Shown here in pieces: positions 42,153-50,739 of a DNA stretch of 52,609 nucleotides. The notes beneath the pieces are model-generated. The model saw only the letters and a list, made by a program, of their open reading frames with translations, was not told where the DNA came from and did not search any database. How positions within the stretch are numbered: the stretch's first letter is position 1; each line of letters starts with the position of its first letter. The stretch is from positions 1 to 52,609 of the forward strand of contig VBKG01000337.1 in assembly GCA_005879585.1 (NCBI GenBank), in the 5' to 3' direction. A program made the translations under genes and the position numbers. The DNA comes from Deltaproteobacteria bacterium. GTDB lineage: Bacteria; Desulfobacterota; Binatia; DP-6.

Positions 42153-43440
42153 GCTGCCCGTCCTTTCGCTCCGCCGCCAGCGCGCGATGGCCGATGTCGC
42201 GCCGGAAGTGCATCCCCGGCCAGCGGATCTGGTCGACGGCGGCGTACGCCTCGGTCACCGCCGCGTCGATCGTGTCGCCGAGTGCCGTGACACCGAGCAC
42301 GCGGCCACCGTCGGTGACCAGACGGCCGTCGTCGATCCGCGTACCCGCGTGGAAGACCGTGCCGTTGGCCCAGCCCGCGAGGCGCTCGAGCCCGTCGATC
42401 GGCCGGCCGCGCTCGACGGCACCGGGGTACCCCTCCGCGGCGAGCACGATGCACACCGCCGCGCGCGGGTCCCACTCGAGCGTCTCGCCGGCGAGCCGCC
42501 CCTCGCACGTGCGCGCGAGGAGGTCGAGCAGATCGGAACGGAGTCGTGAGAGGAGAACCTCCGCCTCGGGGTCGCCGAAGCGGACGTTGAACTCGAGCAC
42601 CTTCGGGCGCCCGTCGTGCACCATGAGACCGGCGTACAGCACGCCCGTGTACGGCGTGCCCTGCTTCGCGAGCGCCTGAACGATGGGCTCGATGACCTGC
42701 TGCATGATCTCGCTCTCGAGCGCCGGCGTGACGATGGGCGTCGGTGAGTAGGCGCCCATGCCGCCGGTGTTCGCGCCCTGGTCGCCGTCGAGGACGCGCT
42801 TGTGGTCCTGGGACGGCGCGAGCGGCACGACGGTCGTCCCGTCCGAGAGCGCCATGAACGAGACCTCGTCGCCCTCGAGGAACTCCTCGACGACCACGCG
42901 GCTGCCGGCGTCGCCGAAGAGCCGTCTCCGCATGAGCTCGTCGATCGCCTCGTCGGCCTCGGCGACCGTGCGACAGATGAAGACGCCCTTCCCGCCGGCC
43001 AGGCCGTCCGCCTTGACGACGACCGGCGCGCCGACCTCGTTCACGTAGCGGGTCGCGTCGTCGGGATCGGCGAAGACGCCGAAGAACGCCGTCGGCACGT
43101 GCGCATGGCGCAGCAGCTCCTTCGCGAAGGCCTTCGACCCTTCGAGGCGCGCCGCCGCGGCCGTCGGCCCGAAGGCGCGGAGCCCCGCCGCCGCGAAGCG
43201 GTCGACGAGCCCCATGGTGAGCGGCAGCTCCGGGCCGACGACCGTCAGGTCGATCGCCTGCTCCTTCGCGAAGCGCAGGAGCTTCGCGAGGTCGTCGGCC
43301 GCCACGGGCACGCACTCCGCGACGCCCGCGATGCCGGCGTTGCCCGGGGCACAGTAGAGCGCGCCGAGCCGCGGGCTCTGCCGGAGCTTCCAGCAGAGCG
43401 CGTGCTCCCGCCCGCCGCCTCCCACGACAAGGACCCGCAT
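42139..43440 (-). CDS. purD: Phosphoribosylamine-glycine ligase
   Basis: GAR synthetase of the purine pathway, 433 residues, ATP-grasp fold. MRVLVVGGGGREHALCWKL at the start, the ATP-binding VVKADGLAGGKGVFICR, and EFNVRFGDPEAEVLLSRL. Standard length and complete. Three bases separate it from the purH stop. Confidence 0.96.
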   Translation of the reverse strand: MRVLVVGGGGREHALCWKLRQSPRLGALYCAPGNAGIAGVAECVPVAADDLAKLLRFAKEQAIDLTVVGPELPLTMGLVDRFAAAGLRAFGPTAAAARLEGSKAFAKELLRHAHVPTAFFGVFADPDDATRYVNEVGAPVVVKADGLAGGKGVFICRTVAEADEAIDELMRRRLFGDAGSRVVVEEFLEGDEVSFMALSDGTTVVPLAPSQDHKRVLDGDQGANTGGMGAYSPTPIVTPALESEIMQQVIEPIVQALAKQGTPYTGVLYAGLMVHDGRPKVLEFNVRFGDPEAEVLLSRLRSDLLDLLARTCEGRLAGETLEWDPRAAVCIVLAAEGYPGAVERGRPIDGLERLAGWANGTVFHAGTRIDDGRLVTDGGRVLGVTALGDTIDAAVTEAYAAVDQIRWPGMHFRRDIGHRALAAERKDGQHGGA

Positions 43441-43443
43441 GGC

Positions 43444-44985
43444 TCAGTGCCGGAAGTGCCGCACGCCGGTGAACACCATGGCGGCGCCGCGCGCGTCGGC
43501 CGCGCGGATGACCTCCTCGTCGCGCGTGCTGCCGCCGGGCTGGATGACCGCCGTCGCGCCGGCGGCGAGCGCCTCCTCGAGCCCGTCGGGGAACGGAAAG
43601 AACGCGTCGCTCCCGAGGACCGAGCCGTGGAGCGAGATGCCGAGCCGCTCGGCGCGGGCGCGCGCGGTGCGCACCGGCTCGACGCGCGAGGTCTGCCCGC
43701 CGCCGAGGGCGAGCGTGCGGTCGGCGAGGGTGAACGCGATGGCGTTCGACTTGACGTGCTTGACGACGCGCCACGCGAACGCGAGGGCGAGGAGCTCCTC
43801 GGGGGTCGGGGGCCGCCGGGTGACGACGCGCGCCTCGCGCGGATCCTCGATCGCGCGGTCCTGGTCCTGGACCAGCATCCCGCGCGCGACGCCGCGGACC
43901 GCGGGCGCACGGACCTCGTTCGCCTCGGGGTGCCAGCGGACGAGCCTCCGTTGCTTCTTGCGTTTCAGCAGCTCGAGGGCGTCAGGCTCGAAGTCGGGCG
44001 CGATCAGCACCTCGGTGAAGATCTCGTCGACCGCCCAGGCGAGCGGCAGCGTCCACGGCCTGGTGGAGACGACGAGGCCGCCGAACGGCGACTCGGGGTC
44101 GGTCGCGTAGGCCCGCTTCCAGGCCTCGAGCGGGTCCCGGCCGATCCCGACGCCGCACGGCGTGTTGTGCTTGAGGATCGCGACCGCCGCCCCCGGTGCG
44201 GTCCGGAACTCCTCGGCCAGGGCCAGGGCCGCGTCGATGTCGACCACATTATTATAGGAGAGCTCCTTGCCGTGGAGCGGCTCGGCGACCTTCAGGAACT
44301 CCCCGTACAGCGCCGCCGCCTGGTGCGGATTCTCACCGTAGCGCAGGTCGAGCGCTTTCGATCCACCCCGGTGGAACGACGAGCCGAAGGCCTCGCCGCG
44401 CGACCCGAGGTAGTCGGCGATCGCGCCGTCGTAGCAGGCGGTCGCGCAGAAGACCTTCTGGGCAAGGCGGCGGTTCGTGTCCGCGGAGACCGAGCCGCCC
44501 GAGGCACGGAGCTCGGCCAGGACGGGACCGTAGTCGTCGGGGTCGACGAGCACCGTCACGTGCGCGTGGTTCTTGGCCGCCGAGCGCAGCATCGACGGGC
44601 CGCCGATGTCGATCTGCTCGATCGCGTCATCGAGTGTCACATCCGAACGCGCGACGGTCTCGCGGAAGGGATAGAGGTTCACGGCGACGAGGTCGATCGG
44701 CTCGATGCCGTGCGCGCGCATCTCGGCGACGTGCGCCGGGACGTCGCGCCGGCCGAGAAGGCCGCCGTGGATCTTCGGGTGCAGCGTCTTGACGCGCCCG
44801 TCGAGCATCTCCGGAAAGCCGGTGTGGTCGCTCACCTGCGTCACGCGGAGGCCGGCGTCGGCGAGGAGCTTCGCGGTGCCGCCCGTCGACAGCAGCTCGA
44901 CGCCGAGGTCCGCGAGGCCGTGCGCGAGCTCCACGAGCCCGCGCTTGTCGCTGACGCTCAGCAGCGCGCGCGCGATCCTAGGCAT
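43444..44985 (-). CDS. purH: Bifunctional AICAR transformylase/IMP cyclohydrolase
   Basis: 513 residues, last two steps to IMP. N-terminal IMP cyclohydrolase domain (MPRIARALLSVSDKRGLVEL; STGGTAKLLADAGL; HTGFPEMLDGRVKTLHPKIH) and C-terminal AICAR transformylase domain (KHNTPCGVGIG, KSNAIAF, GGGQTSRVEP). ATG 44985 gives the usual start; the end of alr overlaps it by 8 bases. An AT-rich island covers the SYNNVVD motif. Confidence 0.96.
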   Translation of the reverse strand: MPRIARALLSVSDKRGLVELAHGLADLGVELLSTGGTAKLLADAGLRVTQVSDHTGFPEMLDGRVKTLHPKIHGGLLGRRDVPAHVAEMRAHGIEPIDLVAVNLYPFRETVARSDVTLDDAIEQIDIGGPSMLRSAAKNHAHVTVLVDPDDYGPVLAELRASGGSVSADTNRRLAQKVFCATACYDGAIADYLGSRGEAFGSSFHRGGSKALDLRYGENPHQAAALYGEFLKVAEPLHGKELSYNNVVDIDAALALAEEFRTAPGAAVAILKHNTPCGVGIGRDPLEAWKRAYATDPESPFGGLVVSTRPWTLPLAWAVDEIFTEVLIAPDFEPDALELLKRKKQRRLVRWHPEANEVRAPAVRGVARGMLVQDQDRAIEDPREARVVTRRPPTPEELLALAFAWRVVKHVKSNAIAFTLADRTLALGGGQTSRVEPVRTARARAERLGISLHGSVLGSDAFFPFPDGLEEALAAGATAVIQPGGSTRDEEVIRAADARGAAMVFTGVRHFRH

Positions 44986-46117
44986 CGAACGCCTCGACGT
45001 ACACGCGCGGCACGCGCTTCCCGACCGAGGTGAGGACCTCGTACGCGATGGTCTCGACCCAGCCGGCCACCTCGTCGGCCCAGATCGACGCGCCGTCCTG
45101 GCTGCCGAACAGGACGACCGGGTCGCCGTCGCGAACCTCGCCCGCATCCGTCACGTCGACCATCGTCTGGTCCATGCAGACCCGGCCCGCGAGCGGCGCG
45201 CGGCGCCCGTGCACGAGCACCTGGGCGCGGTTGGACGCGAGGCGGTGATAGCCGTCGGCATAGCCGAGCGGCAGGACGGCGATCGTGCTGGGCCGCGCCG
45301 CCACCCACGTCCCGGCGTATCCGACCGGCGTTCCGGCGACGATCCGCCGGGTCTGCGCCACCCGCGTCCGGAGCCGCATCGCGGGCGCGAGGGGCGCGCG
45401 GGACGCGAGGTGCGCGGCGGGGGCGTAGCCGTAGAGCATGATGCCCGGACGCACCATCGTGAAGTGGGCGGCGGGCGTCGAGAGGACGGCCGCGCTGTTG
45501 GCGAGGTGCACGTCGGCCGGACGCACGCCCGCGGCGGCGAGGGCGTCGACCGCGGCCCGGAACCGCTCCACCTGGGCCCGCGCCGTCGCCGTGTCCACGG
45601 CGTCCGCCGAGGCGAAGTGCGAGAAGACACCGGCGATGCGCAGCCCCGGCAGGTCGCGGACGGCCGTGCCGAAGCCGCCGACGTCGGCCGGGTCGAGCCC
45701 GAGCCGCGTCATCCCCGTCTCCACCTTTATATGGATGCTGGCGGTCCGGCCGAGGGCCCGCGCGGCCCCGGCGAGCGCGTCCGCCGCCGCCCGCGTCCAG
45801 ACCGCGACCTCGAGGTCGCCCGCGACGGCGTTGGCGGCCTCGCCCGGGAACGCGCCGCCGAGGACGACGACCGGTCCGCCGACACCCGCGTGCCGGAGCT
45901 CCATGCCTTCCTCGACGGTCGAGACGCCGAGCGCGCTGGCGCCGGCCTCGACGAAGGCGCGCGCCGCGGCGACGGCGCCGTGCCCGTAGCCGTCGGCTTT
46001 GACGACCGCGAGGACCTTCACGCCGGGACCGACGAGCTCGCGCGCCGCGCGGAGATTCGTCCGCAGCGCCCCGAGGCTCACCTCGGCGACCGTGGGCCTA
46101 CCCTGGTTTTCGAGCAT
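44978..46117 (-). CDS. alr: Alanine racemase
   Basis: PLP enzyme making D-alanine for peptidoglycan, 379 residues. PLP lysine is K40 in AVVKADGYGHG; the second base region is VCMDQTMVDVTD; HIKVETGMTRLGLDP and PLGYADGYHR are family motifs. ATG 46117 (MLENQGRPTVAEV) was chosen over a longer frame that runs antisense to the monooxygenase. First gene of the long minus-strand operon; no clear promoter was seen in the 85-base divergent gap. Confidence 0.94.
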   Translation of the reverse strand: MLENQGRPTVAEVSLGALRTNLRAARELVGPGVKVLAVVKADGYGHGAVAAARAFVEAGASALGVSTVEEGMELRHAGVGGPVVVLGGAFPGEAANAVAGDLEVAVWTRAAADALAGAARALGRTASIHIKVETGMTRLGLDPADVGGFGTAVRDLPGLRIAGVFSHFASADAVDTATARAQVERFRAAVDALAAAGVRPADVHLANSAAVLSTPAAHFTMVRPGIMLYGYAPAAHLASRAPLAPAMRLRTRVAQTRRIVAGTPVGYAGTWVAARPSTIAVLPLGYADGYHRLASNRAQVLVHGRRAPLAGRVCMDQTMVDVTDAGEVRDGDPVVLFGSQDGASIWADEVAGWVETIAYEVLTSVGKRVPRVYVEAFDA

Positions 46118-46202
46118 GGAGCGGCAGCGGAGAAAGGTGTCCCAATAGCAAATGGGTCGCCCCCATTCCACTCGGACCCGCTCACCTGTTAGGTTCGCCT
46201 CG

Positions 46203-47699
46203 ATGGCCACGGATTCGCCGCGCCTGGCGATCGTCGGGTCGGGCTTCTCCGGCCTCTGCCTCGGCATCCGTCTGAAGCAGCTCGGCATCGACTGCTTCAC
46301 GATCTTCGAGAAGGCGGATCGCCTCGGCGGGACGTGGCGCGACAACACGTACCCGGGCGCCGCGTGCGACGTGCCGGCGTTCTCCTACTGCTTCTCCTTC
46401 GAGCAGAAAACCGACTGGTCGCGGAAGTGGGCGCCGCAGGAGGAGATCCGCGACTACATGGATCATTGCGCGCGGAAGTACGACGTCCTCCGCCACATCC
46501 GCTTCGGGTCGGAGGTCGCCGGGGCGCGCTGGGACGACGACGCGGCCGCCTGGCGCATCCGCACGGCGAGCGGTGCCGAGACGACCGCCGACGTGCTGGT
46601 GAGCGCCGTCGGGCAGCTGAACCGGCCGGCGATCCCGCCGATCCCGGGCCTCGAGCGGTTCCGGGGCGAGCGCTTCCACTCGGCTCGCTGGAACCACGCG
46701 TACGATCTCGCCGGCAAGCGCGTCGCGGTGATCGGCAACGCGGCGAGCGCCATCCAGTTCATCCCGCAGATCGCGCCGCGTGTCGCGCACCTCACGATCT
46801 TCCAGCGGAGCGCCAACTGGATGCTGCCGCGCGGCGACCGCGCCTACCGGGCGTGGGAGAAGTGGCTCTGCGGCCACGTTCCCGGCGTCGCGCGGCTCTA
46901 CCGCTGGTGGATCTGGGCGAACCTCGAGATGCGCTTCCCGCTCTTCCGCGGCAGCCGCATGCTCGCGAAGGTCGTCGGTCGCCTGGCGGAGCGGAACATC
47001 CAGGACACGATCGCCGATCCGCGCCTCCGCGAGGTCCTGCTGCCGGACTACCCGATCGGCGGGAAGCGCATCCTGATCTCTGACGACTACTACCAGGCGC
47101 TCGGTCGCGCGAACGTCGAGGTCGTGACGGACGGCATCGACCACGTTCGCGAGGACGCGGTGGTCGGCCGCGACGGCCGCGTGCACGCCGTCGACGCCAT
47201 CATCCTCGCGACCGGCTTCGAGTCGACGGCGTTCCTCGCCCCGATGGCCATCGAGGGCGCCGCCGGACGGCGGCTCGACGCGGCCTGGGCCGACGGCGCG
47301 CGCGCGTACCGCGGCATCACGGTCGCCGGGTTCCCGAACTTCTTCATGATGTACGGCCCCAACACGAACCTCGGCCACAACTCGATCATCTTCATGCTCG
47401 AGTGCCAGACGCGCTACATCGTCGAGGCGATCGAGACGCTCCGCCGCCGCGGGCTCGCGTACCTGGACGTCCGCCCCGAGGCGATGGCGGCGTACAACGC
47501 CCGGATCGAGCGCGAGCTCGCACGCACGGTGTGGGCGGCAACGGAGAAGAGCTGGTACAAGATCGCGAGCGGCCGGATCACGAACAACTGGTCCGGCACG
47601 ACGACGCGCTACTGGTGGACGACGCGGCGCTTCGACCGCGCGCAGTACCGGCTGGTCGCGCGCGCTGGGTCGGTCGAGCGCTCTCGATCGGCCGCCTGA
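46203..47699 (+). CDS. Flavin-containing monooxygenase, Baeyer-Villiger type
   Basis: 498 residues. FAD Rossmann motif GSGFSG (residues 12-17), the BVMO fingerprint FRGERFHSARW (FxGxxxHxxxW), and the NADPH Rossmann motif VIGNAASAIQF. It would oxidise ketones or aldehydes to esters, or a heteroatom, using NADPH and oxygen. Its substrate is unknown. ATG 46203. The next gene, a secreted esterase in convergent orientation, could cut esters but this link is speculative. Confidence 0.88.
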   Translation: MATDSPRLAIVGSGFSGLCLGIRLKQLGIDCFTIFEKADRLGGTWRDNTYPGAACDVPAFSYCFSFEQKTDWSRKWAPQEEIRDYMDHCARKYDVLRHIRFGSEVAGARWDDDAAAWRIRTASGAETTADVLVSAVGQLNRPAIPPIPGLERFRGERFHSARWNHAYDLAGKRVAVIGNAASAIQFIPQIAPRVAHLTIFQRSANWMLPRGDRAYRAWEKWLCGHVPGVARLYRWWIWANLEMRFPLFRGSRMLAKVVGRLAERNIQDTIADPRLREVLLPDYPIGGKRILISDDYYQALGRANVEVVTDGIDHVREDAVVGRDGRVHAVDAIILATGFESTAFLAPMAIEGAAGRRLDAAWADGARAYRGITVAGFPNFFMMYGPNTNLGHNSIIFMLECQTRYIVEAIETLRRRGLAYLDVRPEAMAAYNARIERELARTVWAATEKSWYKIASGRITNNWSGTTTRYWWTTRRFDRAQYRLVARAGSVERSRSAA

Positions 47700-47701
47700 C
47701 G

Positions 47702-48760
47702 CTACCGCCGCGGCCCGCGATGCTGGCGGAAGAAGTCGAGCATCGTCACGGTCCACGACGACGGCCAGCGCGTATGGTTCTGCGACCCTTCGGTGTATCC
47801 GCGGGGATTGTCCGCGAAGTTCACGTCGGCGTCGGGATTCGTGCCGCACCCGGGGTCGCAGGTCAGCACCTGCTGCTGCGAGCCGTCGATGATGACATCG
47901 GTGAACGGCGTCCGGAGCGGCAGGAGCTGGCTCATCAGCAGCTCGCCGTTCGGGCAGATGCCCGCGATGTCGCACGCGTTGTGGACGTGGAGGATCGGCA
48001 GCCGCCGGTGGGGGACCTGGAGCTCCGCGAGGCTGCGCGCCCGGTGCGCCACCGGGTGCTGCGGGCACGGGTCGTTGAACGCCTCGAACGGATCGGGCCC
48101 CGTGTACACCGCCGCCGCGGCGATGCGGCGGCGGCTGAGCGCATAGAGGAAGCCCATCGCGGAGCCATTCGACCATCCGGTGAGATAGATGCGGCGTGTG
48201 TCGACCTTGCCCGTGGCGATCTCCACGTCGATGAAGTGATCGATTGTCGCGGCGTCGACGTTCTGCGGATAGGTAACGCCGCCCGCCACGACGTCGCGCC
48301 CGCGACGCTCGAGTTGGCGGTACCAGTTGTCCCAGCCCGTCCCCTGGTCGTCGGGCTGCGGGTAGTAATGCATCGTCGCCCGCCCTTCGGGCGCCACGAC
48401 GATGAAGCCGGGCCGCGCCGGGTCGTCGGTCAGATTCGCCGTCGTCTGGTAGTCGAGGATGTTCGTGGCGACGGCGAGCGTGTCGGCCGTGAAGAGCGAC
48501 GGATGGAGGTAGACGATCAGCGGCAGCGGCTCCGTGGGCGCCGCCGACGCGGGCTCGTAGAGACATGCGTGGCGCGTCGTGCCGTCGGCGTCGGTCCAGG
48601 GTGCCATCATCGTCCCGTTGACGCACCCGAGCTGCGTCAGGTCCTGGACCATCGGGCGCGGGGAGTTGCCGAACGGATTGCAGCCATCCGCGGCGGCGGT
48701 GGCGGGCAAGGCCATGACAATGGCCACGCAGAAAAGAAGACGCGCTCGCAGGTTCGTCAT
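47702..48760 (-). CDS. Secreted esterase, PHB depolymerase/feruloyl-esterase-like
   Basis: 352 residues. Signal peptide (residues 1-24, LLFCVAIVMALPATAAA). The lipase box GWSNGS has Ser197; PLIVYLHPSLF and HVHNACDIAGICP are in the expected oxyanion and acid regions, with a late His candidate in SQNHTRWPSSW. The set-up matches the LpqC/PHB depolymerase group of extracellular esterases. It has several cysteines suggesting disulphides. ATG 48760. Substrate unknown. Confidence 0.83.
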   Translation of the reverse strand: MTNLRARLLFCVAIVMALPATAAADGCNPFGNSPRPMVQDLTQLGCVNGTMMAPWTDADGTTRHACLYEPASAAPTEPLPLIVYLHPSLFTADTLAVATNILDYQTTANLTDDPARPGFIVVAPEGRATMHYYPQPDDQGTGWDNWYRQLERRGRDVVAGGVTYPQNVDAATIDHFIDVEIATGKVDTRRIYLTGWSNGSAMGFLYALSRRRIAAAAVYTGPDPFEAFNDPCPQHPVAHRARSLAELQVPHRRLPILHVHNACDIAGICPNGELLMSQLLPLRTPFTDVIIDGSQQQVLTCDPGCGTNPDADVNFADNPRGYTEGSQNHTRWPSSWTVTMLDFFRQHRGPRR

Positions 48761-48992
48761 CGTGCCTCCGCGCGGTGTCCGTCCGGACTCCGGCGATCGG
48801 CTCGTAGCGCGTTCTCGCTCGGCGCGGCAGTGCCGTCATGAGGGGAGCGGGCCGCACCGGAGGACGTGACGGCACGCGCGCCACCCGCTTGGGCTCCCCG
48901 GCAAAGTCGCCGTTACCGCGACGGCGCCAACTACTGTCAGGTCCGCGGCAAGCAGACCAGCTTCAGGGTGTCGCGATGGCAGCGACTTGTTG

Positions 48993-49361
48993 TCAGACTG
49001 AGACCAATGCAAGATGCACCGCGAGTGCCCGATCGAGGGCGCGCTGGGCATCGCTCGAGACGCGGCCCGCTCGTTTGACGACTCGACTGCGGTCGTAGGT
49101 CATGACCATCGACGCGTTCGCGACCCTCGCGTCGGTGAGGTTCGAACGTGGCCTGCGGATATCGACCACGTACGCTCTCGCCGCACGCTCCCTGGTATGG
49201 GCTTGTGTCGGAACGACGGTGACGGCTTGACCGAACCGATTGGCGATGTCGTTCGACACGACGACGCAGGTTCGCGTCTTTCGCGGCTCGACTCCCACGG
49301 ACGGATCGCACTGGATCCAGACGATGTCACCGCGGCGGACCTCGACGGGCTCACGTTTCAT
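48993..49361 (-). CDS. MazF/PemK-type endoribonuclease toxin
   Basis: 122 residues. VRRGDIVWIQCDPSVGVEPR and TRTCVVVSNDIANRFG are the MazF/PemK signatures; it would cut mRNA at short motifs. ATG 49361 overlaps the antitoxin stop by 11 bases, the usual order antitoxin-toxin. About 230 bases downstream (48761-48992) hold no gene. The local base composition is less GC-rich than the neighbours, consistent with transfer. Confidence 0.87.
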   Translation of the reverse strand: MKREPVEVRRGDIVWIQCDPSVGVEPRKTRTCVVVSNDIANRFGQAVTVVPTQAHTRERAARAYVVDIRRPRSNLTDARVANASMVMTYDRSRVVKRAGRVSSDAQRALDRALAVHLALVSV

Positions 49362-49596
49362 CGTCGAGCAGATCGAGCTGCGACGACTCGAGGTCTTTCA
49401 GAAGCGCGCGGGCGTCCGCCCGTCCGGCCGCGTAATCCGCGGCGAGCCGCTTGCGGCGCTCGGCCGCCTCGCGGCGCGCCAGGCCCTCGCGCAGGATCTC
49501 GGTCGCCACCCTGGCACGCGGCCTCCCGACCCGTCCGCTGTGCCGATCCAGCTTCTGAAACGTGTCAGCGTCCAGTGTCAGATTGAGTCGCGCCAT
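49351..49596 (-). CDS. Ribbon-helix-helix antitoxin
   Basis: 81 residues. An N-terminal ribbon strand (MARLNLTLDADTFQKLDRHS) followed by helices, then a charged C-terminal tail (LLKDLESSQLDLLDDET) that would wrap the toxin. This is the usual MazE-like/RHH repressor layout, expected to bind its own promoter. ATG 49596; no strong ribosome site, so the message may be leaderless. Confidence 0.8.
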   Translation of the reverse strand: MARLNLTLDADTFQKLDRHSGRVGRPRARVATEILREGLARREAAERRKRLAADYAAGRADARALLKDLESSQLDLLDDET

Positions 49597-49600
49597 GACA

Positions 49601-49610
49601 CTATGAATAG
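49601..49610 (-). promoter_or_regulatory. Possible antitoxin operator
   Basis: CTATTCATAG, with CTAT/ATAG arms around two bases, lies just before the antitoxin ATG and overlaps a candidate -10. Inverted AGTGTCA (49574-49580) and TGACACT (49596-49602) flank the start codon. Autoregulation is typical of such modules; the operator itself is a guess. Confidence 0.3.
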
Positions 49611-49717
49611 CACGCGTTTCACCTCTGGGACAACGGTGGCAGTGGGCGATGGCGGATCACGCAGTGGCGCACGGGCTCCCGAGGTGGCCGCGATACATTC
49701 GGTTATCACACGCACGA

Positions 49718-49746
49718 TTGTCAGGCCCGCACCGAGCCGCTATCGT
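49718..49746 (+). promoter_or_regulatory. Predicted promoter of the thi operon
   Basis: TTGTCA (49718-49723), 17 bases, TATCGT (49741-49746), about 11 bases before the thiS GTG. No TPP riboswitch (thi box) is seen upstream. Confidence 0.45.
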
Positions 49747-49757
49747 CGCGCCGTAGC

Positions 49758-49958
49758 GTGCAGGTGGTCGTGAACGATGAGCCGCGCGAGCTGGCCGAGG
49801 GAGCAACCGTGGCCGATCTGGTGATCGCCCTCGGGCTCGGGCCGCGCCGCATCGCGGTCGAGGTGAACCGCGCCGTCGTGCCGCGGGCGGATTACGGCGC
49901 CACCGTGCTGCACGCCGGCGACGCCGTCGAGGTCATCAACTTCGTGGGTGGCGGATGA
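49758..49958 (+). CDS. thiS: Sulfur carrier protein ThiS
   Basis: Ubiquitin-like carrier that delivers sulfur for the thiazole ring, 66 residues. The C-terminal double glycine (VINFVGGG) is intact, the site of adenylation and thiocarboxylation. GTG start at 49758, near the predicted transcription start. Overlaps thiG by ATGA. No thiF is present in the window. Confidence 0.92.
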   Translation: MQVVVNDEPRELAEGATVADLVIALGLGPRRIAVEVNRAVVPRADYGATVLHAGDAVEVINFVGGG

Positions 49959-50728
49959 GCGATCCCTTCGTCCTCGCCGGACGCGAGTATCGCTCGCGGC
50001 TGATCGTCGGCACCGGCAAGTATGCGTCGTTCGCCGAGACGCGGCGCGCGGTCGAGGCGGCGGGGGCCGAGATCGTTACGGTCGCGGTCCGGCGCGTGAA
50101 CATCACCGACCCGGGCAAGGAGAACCTGCTCGACCACCTGCCGCTCGACCGCTTCACGATCCTGCCGAACACCGCAGGCTGCTACACGGCCGAGGACGCG
50201 ATCCGCACCTGCCGCCTGGCCCGCGAGGCCGGCGTCGGGACGCTCGTCAAGCTCGAGGTCATCGGCGACGAGAAGACGCTCTTCCCGGACATCGCCGCGA
50301 CGATCGAGGCGGCGCGTGTGCTCGTCCGCGAGGGCTTCCAGGTCCTGCCGTACATCACGGACGACCCGGTGGCGTGCAAGCGCCTCGAGGAGATCGGCTG
50401 TGCGGCCGTGATGCCACTCGCGGCGCCGATCGGCTCGGGGCTCGGCATCCGGAACCCGTTCAACCTTCGCATCATCGTCGACCAGAGCCGTGTCCCGGTG
50501 ATCGTCGACGCGGGCGTCGGCACGGCGTCGCACGCCTCCGAAGCGCTCGAGCTCGGGTGCGACGGCGTCCTCATGAATACCGCGATCGCGGGGGCGAAGG
50601 ACCCGATCCTCATGGCCGACGCGATGCGCCTGGCCGTCGAGGCGGGGCGGAAGGCGTTCCTGGCCGGCCGGATCCCGGCCCGGCTGCACGCCGCGGCGTC
50701 GAGCCCCCTGGACGGCCTCATCCGCTGA
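49955..50728 (+). CDS. thiG: Thiazole synthase ThiG
   Basis: Forms the thiazole phosphate of thiamine from DXP, dehydroglycine and ThiS-thiocarboxylate; TIM barrel of 257 residues. [10 protein letters not shown] at the start, the catalytic Lys in [15 protein letters not shown], and [23 protein letters not shown] overlaps thiS. The glycine oxidase or ThiH partner is not nearby. Confidence 0.95.
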   Translation: MSDPFVLAGREYRSRLIVGTGKYASFAETRRAVEAAGAEIVTVAVRRVNITDPGKENLLDHLPLDRFTILPNTAGCYTAEDAIRTCRLAREAGVGTLVKLEVIGDEKTLFPDIAATIEAARVLVREGFQVLPYITDDPVACKRLEEIGCAAVMPLAAPIGSGLGIRNPFNLRIIVDQSRVPVIVDAGVGTASHASEALELGCDGVLMNTAIAGAKDPILMADAMRLAVEAGRKAFLAGRIPARLHAAASSPLDGLIR

Positions 50729-50739
50729 TCTGCTATACG

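Noticed and set aside
48761-48992. Plus-strand frames between the esterase and the toxin
   Set aside because: No ribosome site or recognisable sequence; Arg/Ala-rich shadow composition.
49620-49757. TPP riboswitch before thiS
   Set aside because: No thi-box segments, and the predicted start site leaves almost no leader.
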